Assembly (NCBI GenBank): GCA_900549055.1
Contig: URNB01000003.1
Span: 1 to 48,004 of the forward strand
Reading direction: 5' to 3'
Length of the DNA: 48,004 nt
Source of the DNA: an uncultured Oscillospiraceae bacterium
GTDB taxonomy: Bacteria; Bacillota; Clostridia; Oscillospirales; Acutalibacteraceae
In this document: positions 42,581 through 48,004 of the stretch, in pieces
Layout: each line of letters opens with the position of its first letter
How positions within the stretch are numbered: position 1 is the stretch's first letter
Notes under the pieces: generated by a model
What the model was told of the DNA's origin: nothing
Seen by the model: only the letters and a program-made list of their open reading frames with translations
Databases searched by the model: none
Program-made: the position numbers and the translations under genes

Positions 42581-43954
42581 ATGCCAAAGGAATATAAAAC
42601 CATACGCGAGGTTGCAGGACCTCTTATGATGGTAAGCGACGTTGATAACGTTAAGTACGATGAGCTGGGCGAAATAGAACTGCCTAACGGCGATATTCGC
42701 CGCTGCAAGGTGCTTGAAATAAACGGCACAAACGCATTGGTTCAGCTTTTTGAAAACTCGGCGGGAATTAACCTTGCCGATTCAAAGGTGCGCTTTTTAG
42801 GGCGCGGAATGGAGCTGCCCGTATCGCCCGATATGCTCTCCCGCGTGTTTGACGGACTTGGAAGACCCATTGACGGCGGCCCCGAAATTATACCCGAAAA
42901 GCGAATGGATATTAACGGCAGACCTATGAACCCCGCCGCGAGAAACTACCCGCAGGAGTTTATTCAAACGGGCGTTTCCGCTATCGACGGACTTAATACA
43001 CTGGTAAGAGGGCAAAAGCTACCTATCTTCTCGGCCTCGGGTCTTCCTCATGCAAACCTTGCCGCGCAGATAGCAAGGCAGGCGACGGTGCTCGGCGATA
43101 ACAAGCAGTTTGCCGTTGTTTTCGCCGCAATGGGTATTACCTTTGAAGAATCTAACTTCTTTATAGATTCCTTTAAGGAAACAGGCGCTATTGACAGAAC
43201 GGTAATGTTTGTAAACCTTGCAAACGACCCCGCAATTGAGCGTATTGCAACGCCGAAGATGGCGCTTACCGCCGCCGAATACTTGGCATTTGACCTCGGT
43301 ATGCAGGTGCTTGTTATTATGACCGACATTACAAACTACGCCGACGCTCTGCGTGAGGTATCCGCCGCGCGTAAGGAAGTGCCGGGCAGGCGCGGTTACC
43401 CCGGATATATGTATACCGACCTTGCAACCCTTTATGAGCGCGCGGGCAGGCTTAAGGGCAAAGAGGGCTCTATAACCCTTATACCTATTTTAACAATGCC
43501 CGAGGACGATAAGACCCACCCGATACCCGACCTTACAGGCTATATTACCGAGGGTCAGATAATCTTGAGCCGCGAGCTTTACAGAAAGGGCGTAACACCG
43601 CCTATCGACGTTTTGCCGTCACTGTCAAGGCTTAAGGATAAGGGAATAGGCGAGGGGCGCACCCGTAAGGACCACGCCGCTACAATGAACCAGCTTTTCG
43701 CGGCGTATGCCAGAGGTAAGGACGCCAAGGAGCTTATGGTAATCTTAGGCGAGGCTGCTTTGACCGATATTGATAAAAAGTACGCCGAATTTGCCGATAG
43801 ATTTGAAAGCGAATATGTGTCGCAGGGCTACAACACCAACCGTACCATTGAGGAAACGCTCAATCTCGGCTGGAAGCTGCTTTCAATTCTGCCCCGCAGC
43901 GAGCTTAAGCGTATCAGCGATGAAATGCTTGATAAATATTACGGTAAGTTTTAA
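42581..43954 (+). CDS. ntpB: V/A-ATPase subunit B
   Basis: The 457-aa non-catalytic head subunit lacks a full P-loop and has instead KLPIFSASGLPHANLAAQIA. It also has GRRGYPGYMYTDLATLYERA and the C-terminal LGWKLLSILPRSELKRI. The length is normal. AGGAGGGG lies 7 nt before its start, 14 nt after subunit A. It alternates with A in the A3B3 ring. Confidence 0.97.
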   Translation: MPKEYKTIREVAGPLMMVSDVDNVKYDELGEIELPNGDIRRCKVLEINGTNALVQLFENSAGINLADSKVRFLGRGMELPVSPDMLSRVFDGLGRPIDGGPEIIPEKRMDINGRPMNPAARNYPQEFIQTGVSAIDGLNTLVRGQKLPIFSASGLPHANLAAQIARQATVLGDNKQFAVVFAAMGITFEESNFFIDSFKETGAIDRTVMFVNLANDPAIERIATPKMALTAAEYLAFDLGMQVLVIMTDITNYADALREVSAARKEVPGRRGYPGYMYTDLATLYERAGRLKGKEGSITLIPILTMPEDDKTHPIPDLTGYITEGQIILSRELYRKGVTPPIDVLPSLSRLKDKGIGEGRTRKDHAATMNQLFAAYARGKDAKELMVILGEAALTDIDKKYAEFADRFESEYVSQGYNTNRTIEETLNLGWKLLSILPRSELKRISDEMLDKYYGKF

Positions 43955-43968
43955 GGAGGTCATAAAAT

Positions 43969-44640
43969 ATGGCTGTACTTAACGTAAACCCCACCCGTAT
44001 GGAGCTAACGCGCCTTAAAAAGCAGCTTTCCACCGCGCTGCGCGGTCATAAGCTGCTTAAGGATAAGCGCGACGAGCTTATGCGGCAGTTTCTTGATATG
44101 ATACGCGAGACAAAGGCTCTGCGCGAGGAGGTTGAGGAACGCTTAAAATCGGTTAATAACGATTTTGTGTTAGCCTCAAGCGTTATGTCTAAAGAGGAGC
44201 TTGACACAGCCCTTTTGGCGCCGAAGCAGGAGGTTTATCTCGAAGCCTCCACCCGCAATGTTATGAGCGTGGATATACCTGTTTATTCCTTTAAAACAAG
44301 AACCAGCGAGCAATCGGATATTTTCTCCTACGGCTTTGCGTCCACAAGCTTTGAGCTTGATGATGCGGTAAGCGGACTTTCCGACCTATTGCCTAAAATG
44401 CTGAAGCTTGCCGAAATGGAAAAATCGGTAAAGCTTATGGCGGATGAAATTGAAAAAACGCGCCGTCGCGTTAATGCGCTTGAGCACGTTATGATACCGC
44501 GCTATCAGGAAACGATTCACTTTATATCCATGAAGCTTGAAGAAAACGAGCGCGCAAGCCGCGCCCGCCTTATGAAGGTTAAGGATATGATGATCGAGGA
44601 AAATATCGAGTATAAGCATACCCACCCCGACGCGGTGTAA
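43969..44640 (+). CDS. ntpD: V/A-ATPase subunit D
   Basis: The 223-aa central-shaft protein has the N-terminal VNPTRMELTRLKKQLSTALR coiled coil and the C-terminal RRRVNALEHVMIPRYQETIH signature. It rotates inside A3B3 and is the last gene of the operon. AAGGAGG lies 9 nt before ATG 43969. Confidence 0.96.
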   Translation: MAVLNVNPTRMELTRLKKQLSTALRGHKLLKDKRDELMRQFLDMIRETKALREEVEERLKSVNNDFVLASSVMSKEELDTALLAPKQEVYLEASTRNVMSVDIPVYSFKTRTSEQSDIFSYGFASTSFELDDAVSGLSDLLPKMLKLAEMEKSVKLMADEIEKTRRRVNALEHVMIPRYQETIHFISMKLEENERASRARLMKVKDMMIEENIEYKHTHPDAV

Positions 44641-44666
44641 GATAAATGCGGAATTCGGAATTATAA

Positions 44667-44700
44667 AAAACGGTCACTTGCTTTTGCAGGTGACCGTTTT
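44667..44700. terminator. Bidirectional terminator between V-ATPase operon and aldolase gene
   Basis: AAAACGGTCAC (44667-44677) and GTGACCGTTTT (44690-44700) form a perfect 11-bp stem with a 12-nt loop. The A and T tracts at both ends let it work on either strand, for convergent operons. Confidence 0.85.
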
Positions 44701-44718
44701 GTTATGCCGAAATTTTGT

Positions 44719-45582
44719 TTAAGCTTTTCCGACTGAGCCGAAAAGCTCCATTTTTTCCTTAACGGTGTCTTTAATAGCCTGAGCACCGTCAGCGAGCAGC
44801 TTGCGGGGGTCAAAGCCCTTGCCTTCAAGATCCTTGCCCGCTTCAATATACTTGCGGGTAGCCGCTGCGAAAGCTAACTGGCATTCGGTGTTAACGTTGA
44901 TTTTTGAAACGCCGAGGGAGATGGCTTTCTTTATCATGTCGGCCGGGATTCCCGTGCCGCCGTGAAGAACGAGGGGCATTGTGCCTGTGAGCTCCTGAAT
45001 TTCAGCTAATGTATCGAAACGGAGGCCTGTCCAGTTAGCGGGGTACTTGCCGTGAATATTGCCGATACCCGCAGCCAGCATTGTAACGCCCAGATCAGCT
45101 ATCATTTTGCATTCCTTCGGATCTGCAACCTCGCCGCCGCCTATAACGCCGTCTTCCTCGCCGCCGATAGCGCCAACTTCTGCTTCAAGCGAAAGACCCA
45201 ACTTATTGCAGGTTTCAACAAGCTCCTTTGTTTTTGCAATGTTTTCTTCGATCGGATAATGAGAGCCGTCAAACATTATCGATGAGAAGCCTGCCTCAAT
45301 GCACTTTTTAGCGCCTTCATAGCTGCCGTGGTCGAGGTGCAGAGCAACCGGAACGGTGATGTTCATTTCCTCGAGCATGCCGTTAACCATGCCTACAACG
45401 GTCTTATATCCGCACATATATTTTCCAGCTCCCTCGGAAACACCGAGAATAACGGGTGACTTTAATTCCTCGGCTGTCTGAAGAATAGCCTTGGTCCATT
45501 CAAGGTTATTGATGTTGAACTGACCCACCGCATATTTGCCGGCTTTCGCCTTGGTAAGCATTTCTTTTGCTGATACTAACAT
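44719..45582 (-). CDS. fba: Fructose-bisphosphate aldolase, class II
   Basis: This 287-aa zinc enzyme has HLDHGSYEG at 82-90, SLEAEVGAIGGEEDG, GIGNIHGKYP and VLHGGTGIP, then KINVNTECQLAF binding the phosphate. It belongs to the class IIB/tagatose-type group. It splits fructose 1,6-bisphosphate into dihydroxyacetone phosphate and glyceraldehyde 3-phosphate in glycolysis. It starts at ATG 45582 with CGGAGG 7-8 nt upstream. Its own promoter is suggested at 45634-45662. Confidence 0.95.
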   Translation of the reverse strand: MLVSAKEMLTKAKAGKYAVGQFNINNLEWTKAILQTAEELKSPVILGVSEGAGKYMCGYKTVVGMVNGMLEEMNITVPVALHLDHGSYEGAKKCIEAGFSSIMFDGSHYPIEENIAKTKELVETCNKLGLSLEAEVGAIGGEEDGVIGGGEVADPKECKMIADLGVTMLAAGIGNIHGKYPANWTGLRFDTLAEIQELTGTMPLVLHGGTGIPADMIKKAISLGVSKINVNTECQLAFAAATRKYIEAGKDLEGKGFDPRKLLADGAQAIKDTVKEKMELFGSVGKA

Positions 45583-45601
45583 TTATTATACCTCCGATAT
45601 G

Positions 45602-45638
45602 AAAATAATCTGTGACCTTTAAGTCCACAGATTATTTT
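45602..45638 (-). terminator. Hairpin between the E2-like and aldolase genes
   Basis: On the minus strand AAAATAATCTGTG pairs with CACAGATTATTTT (13 bp, 11-nt loop) followed by CATATCGGAGG. It can end the E2-like transcript, 28 bp after its stop, or serve as a stem in the aldolase leader. Confidence 0.65.
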
Positions 45639-45662
45639 ATACCAATTATGTAATAAAATCAA
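45634..45662 (-). promoter_or_regulatory. Possible promoter of fba
   Basis: On the minus strand TTGATT (45662-45657) and TAAAAT (45639-45634) are 17 nt apart, partly inside the hairpin at 45602-45638. Transcription would start within that hairpin, so the transcript would lack one arm. Confidence 0.45.
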
Positions 45663-45665
45663 GTA

Positions 45666-46508
45666 TTATTTATCGGGATCTTCATTTACTACCTCGGGCG
45701 GCAGCTCCAAAAGCTCGGGATTGCGCAGATATTTGCGTATCTTGCGGAATGCAAGCGCAAAATAGCTGCCCGAGCAGATTCTTTCATCCATTACAACGCC
45801 GAGCGGTATGCAGCGCTCGAATATAATTTCTCCACCGCTTCTTCTCGGAACCTCGCGCAGATTACCCATTGTTATAAACACGCTGGTTGTGCCGAACTCA
45901 TAGCAGTGGTGGTAAATATGATTGGTGCGTATAGACGCTAAATTTGAAATGCAAAGGCTGTTGTGGAAGGGTGACATATCAATAACCTTTTTAGGTAACA
46001 GCCCGTGCTTATCCATAAACTTAAACAGCCCCACGCCCACTCTCAGCACGCCGGGAGCACCGAGGAGAATTTTAATCATTTTTTCGGTGCCGTTTTTCTC
46101 GGGCACCTCGCGGTTATCGGATACATATTTATTTATCGTATCATTAACATCAAAAATGGTATCGGTCATATTGAAATACATTTTTGACATTGTACCGTTG
46201 TCCATCTGACCGGATTTCAGCACCACCATTGCAACGCAAAACTCATTGCGCGCATAGGGCTTGCAGTTCATTATAAACCGATTAAGCAGCGGGAATTCCG
46301 CCGCCGTCCTCAAATATGCCGCGATAATTACGCCGAGATGGCTTAATGACACACCTTCCCTGCGCTTTTTATTTAAGTACTCCTGAATGGGATCATATGG
46401 GATATCAAGCGTGACCATGTTCATGGAATCGACACGCTTGCTCATGACATATGCCGCCACCGTATACATAGGGTCGGTATTGCGTAAACGCTTTCCGTCA
46501 GCTCTCAT
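45666..46508 (-). CDS. Standalone E2-like (2-oxoacid dehydrogenase acyltransferase) protein, degenerate active site
   Basis: This 280-aa protein resembles the catalytic domain of dihydrolipoyl acyltransferases and chloramphenicol acetyltransferase (CAT-like fold) along its length: SLSHLGVIIAAYLRTAAEFP, NRFIMNCKPYARNEFCVAMV and the final strand CIPLGVVMDERICSGSYFAL. There is no lipoyl or E1/E3-binding domain. The active-site block DHRxxDG reads DERICSG, so the catalytic His is Glu242 and the following Asp is Ser246. Acyl transfer by the usual route is unlikely. It is monocistronic with its own promoter; role unknown. Confidence 0.82.
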   Translation of the reverse strand: MRADGKRLRNTDPMYTVAAYVMSKRVDSMNMVTLDIPYDPIQEYLNKKRREGVSLSHLGVIIAAYLRTAAEFPLLNRFIMNCKPYARNEFCVAMVVLKSGQMDNGTMSKMYFNMTDTIFDVNDTINKYVSDNREVPEKNGTEKMIKILLGAPGVLRVGVGLFKFMDKHGLLPKKVIDMSPFHNSLCISNLASIRTNHIYHHCYEFGTTSVFITMGNLREVPRRSGGEIIFERCIPLGVVMDERICSGSYFALAFRKIRKYLRNPELLELPPEVVNEDPDK

Positions 46509-46559
46509 TTATATTAACTCCGATCTGCCGCCTTGAGCGGCTGAAGCATACATATGCTA

Positions 46560-46588
46560 ATAATAACACAGTTGATCGGATAATTCAA
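46560..46588 (-). promoter_or_regulatory. Promoter of the E2-like gene
   Basis: On the minus strand TTGAAT (46588-46583) and TATTAT (46565-46560) are 17 nt apart, 51 bp ahead of the ATG. Confidence 0.6.
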
Positions 46589-46621
46589 CATTTTTTAATA
46601 ATTTGTTCACAGACGGCTTAA

Positions 46622-46639
46622 AGTGCGGATCTGCGCACT
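46622..46639 (-). terminator. Short hairpin after the hemolysin III-like gene
   Basis: On the minus strand AGTGCG and CGCACT form a 6-bp stem just past the stop codon of the PAQR gene, followed by TTAAG only. A weak terminator at best. Confidence 0.4.
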
Positions 46640-46640
46640 G

Positions 46641-47318
46641 TTACAGCACATAAAAAATAATGCAGAAATACTGCAGAATACTGCCCGCCACCACAAAAAT
46701 ATGGAATACCGAATGCATATAGCGGTGTACGCTTTTCCCCGCAATGCCGTAAAGCACAGCGCCCACCGTGTAAGAAATTCCGCCTGCGAGCAGCCACATA
46801 AAGCCTGTCGTTCCGACCGCGTTTATTGCGGATTTTCCCGTGAAAACTATGCACCAGCCGAGCGCTAAATAGCAGATTATCGAAAACACACTGTATTTTT
46901 TAAGATCGATCGCGTTAAGAGTAATGCCGAGCGCCGAAACGCCCCATACTATTCCGAATACCGTCCAGCCGAGTGCGGTGCTTGCCCGCCTGAGCGAGCA
47001 GAGGGCGACAGGAGTATATGTACCTGCGATAAGTATAAACACGGTGCAGTGATCTATGACCTGCATGACCTTTTTGGCGGCTTCGGGCTTGAGACCGTGA
47101 TAGACGCTTGACATGGTGTAAAGCAGTATCATTGAAAAGCCGTAAATAAAGGCACTCACAACCTCATAGGCTCCGCCGTGAATAAAGGCTCTCACAACGC
47201 AGGTGGCAAGCGCTGCAATGCCGAACGCTCCGCCTACTATGTGGGATACCATGTTGAATATTTCCTCTCCCCTGGTGTAATCGGGGAGCTTTCTGTCCTT
47301 AAGCTTTGTTCTTTTCAT
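46641..47318 (-). CDS. Hemolysin III / PAQR-family membrane protein
   Basis: This 225-aa protein has seven hydrophobic segments and the family's metal-site residues: the first motif NMVSHIVGGAFGI, then SSVYHGL and DHCTVFILIAGTYTPV. It is distantly related to the eukaryotic adiponectin-receptor fold; bacterial members have no settled function and the hemolysin name is historical. ATG 47318 with GGAG at 8 nt is preferred over an upstream in-frame start. It has its own promoter at 47362-47390. Confidence 0.92.
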   Translation of the reverse strand: MKRTKLKDRKLPDYTRGEEIFNMVSHIVGGAFGIAALATCVVRAFIHGGAYEVVSAFIYGFSMILLYTMSSVYHGLKPEAAKKVMQVIDHCTVFILIAGTYTPVALCSLRRASTALGWTVFGIVWGVSALGITLNAIDLKKYSVFSIICYLALGWCIVFTGKSAINAVGTTGFMWLLAGGISYTVGAVLYGIAGKSVHRYMHSVFHIFVVAGSILQYFCIIFYVL

Positions 47319-47361
47319 AAAGAGGTCTCCATTCTGCCGCACAAATCGTCGCGCAATAACT

Positions 47362-47390
47362 ATAATACTATAAATTTATGAACAAGTAAA
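47362..47390 (-). promoter_or_regulatory. Promoter of the hemolysin III-like gene
   Basis: On the minus strand TTTACT (47390-47385) and TATTAT (47367-47362) are 17 nt apart, 44 bp before the start. Confidence 0.6.
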
Positions 47391-47418
47391 GTATTTGCGG
47401 AAATAAATATTTCATTAT

Positions 47419-47447
47419 GAATATCCGGGACAACCCCGTCATAGAAT
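47419..47447 (+). promoter_or_regulatory. Sigma-E-like promoter of spoIIIAA
   Basis: GAATAT (47419-47424) and CATAGAAT (47440-47447) are 15 nt apart, close to the sporulation sigma-E consensus (ATA-containing -35, CATA-containing -10). It lies 20 bp before the spoIIIAA ATG. One mismatch (G in CATAGAAT). Sigma-E control of spoIIIA is established in Bacillus. Confidence 0.6.
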
Positions 47448-47467
47448 TTATTGAGAGGTGACGGTGA

Positions 47468-48004
47468 ATGGAAAGCAAAAAGCGTTTTGACGACGCGCTG
47501 TACGGTGTCAGCCCCGCAATACGGAGCGTGCTTGAAAAGCTGCCCGACAAAGTCAAGGAAAGCGCCGAGGAAATACGGCTGCGCACCGGTCTTCCCGTGG
47601 CGCTCACGGTCGGGGGAGACACGGTGTTTGTGCTTGAAAACGGGCAGATATCCTTTTGTCTGACCCGCGGGCTTTTAAAAACGGAAGCATCAGAGCTTGC
47701 CGAAAGCTTTAAGCTGCTTTGCAAAAGCTCTGTATACGCGCACACTGAAGAGCTAAAAAAAGGGTACATAAGGCTGCGCGGCGGAAACCGTGCGGGCGTT
47801 TGCGGCACGCTGAACGAGAACGGAAATATGAGTGATATTTCATCGGTAAATATCCGAATAGCACATGAGATCCGGGGGGCTGCGAACGATATTGTGCGGG
47901 CGTATAAGCCGGGCGGACTGCTGATAGCGGGTTCCCCCGGCAGCGGAAAAACCACCGTTTTACGCGACCTTATAAGGCAGCTTGCGGGGGGCGTTTGCGG
48001 AAAG
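47468..48004 (+). CDS. spoIIIAA: Stage III sporulation protein AA (C-terminus cut by window edge)
   Basis: 179 codons are present to the edge. Family features seen are EEIRLRTGLPVALTVGG, LCKSSVYAHTEELKKGYIRL, SSVNIRIAHEIRGAA and Walker A LLIAGSPGSGKTTVLRDL just before the cut. SpoIIIAA is the cytoplasmic ATPase of the spoIIIA-encoded channel between mother cell and forespore. ATG 47468 has GAGGTG upstream. The protein is normally a bit over 300 aa, so about half is missing here; the rest of spoIIIA should lie beyond the window. Confidence 0.93.
   Translation, partial: MESKKRFDDALYGVSPAIRSVLEKLPDKVKESAEEIRLRTGLPVALTVGGDTVFVLENGQISFCLTRGLLKTEASELAESFKLLCKSSVYAHTEELKKGYIRLRGGNRAGVCGTLNENGNMSDISSVNIRIAHEIRGAANDIVRAYKPGGLLIAGSPGSGKTTVLRDLIRQLAGGVCGK

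Noticed and set aside
1..48004. CRISPR arrays, insertion sequences, prophage, tRNA or rRNA genes
   Set aside because: I found no regularly spaced repeats, transposase or integrase motifs, tRNA cloverleaf with GTTCRA loop, or rRNA-like sequence on either strand.

Overview
The window looks like a chromosomal segment of a spore-lineage Clostridia bacterium, probably of the Oscillospirales/Ruminococcaceae type. The taxonomy is an inference from gene content. The pointers are a spoIIIAA gene with a sigma-E-like promoter at the right edge, a DnaD/DnaI-type helicase-loading pair, a standalone acyl carrier protein gene, a short archaeal-type ProRS, strong GGAGG ribosome binding sites with frequent TTG/GTG starts, and neighbouring genes for an F-type and a V/A-type rotary ATPase. 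I see no rRNA, tRNA, CRISPR array, insertion sequence or prophage.

Layout. 1-2.8 kb: a minus-strand AraC regulator, HAD phosphatase and Nudix hydrolase (the last cut by the left edge), markedly AT-rich, then a plus-strand gene of unknown function. 3.0-6.0 kb: a minus-strand YtrA-like GntR regulator, ABC ATPase and large permease, with a promoter and overlapping operator. 6.1-8.4 kb: a CPA2-type antiporter, a 325-bp gene-poor leader with a candidate structured RNA plus intrinsic terminator, and a cell-wall amidase with an SH3 domain. 8.5-11.9 kb: a LysR regulator divergent from an aminotransferase, two small membrane-protein genes, and a 59-aa minus-strand protein. 12.0-18.5 kb: the F1Fo ATP synthase operon (atpI-like, B, E, F, a very short H, A, G, D, C). 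18.5-18.7 kb: acpP on the minus strand.

19.0-31.2 kb: a long plus-strand run with proS, a DUF1538 membrane protein with a tandem P-II-like protein, DnaD, DnaI, mnmG, an SGNH hydrolase, a heterodimeric ABC exporter and a lipoprotein. 31.1-35.9 kb: a minus-strand cluster of alpha/beta hydrolase, membrane-anchored Mur ligase, D-Ala-D-Ala ligase and a cation diffusion facilitator. 36.0-44.6 kb: a nine-gene V/A-ATPase operon (G/H-like, I, K, E, C, F, A, B, D). 44.7-48.0 kb: class II fructose-bisphosphate aldolase, a degenerate E2-like acyltransferase and a hemolysin III/PAQR protein on the minus strand, then spoIIIAA cut by the right edge.

How it fits together. The V-ATPase proteolipid retains the full Na+-binding residue set known from Enterococcus hirae NtpK. 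The F-type c subunit has only part of the Na+ signature. The cell may therefore run two rotary enzymes on different ions, with a CPA2 antiporter nearby. The F-type enzyme also has an OSCP/delta subunit reduced to its C-terminal domain. The least explained items are the structured leader before the amidase, the DUF1538 + P-II pair, the E2-like protein without its catalytic His, and the YtrA-type stress operon. No single feature in the window can be declared a wholly new system from sequence alone.
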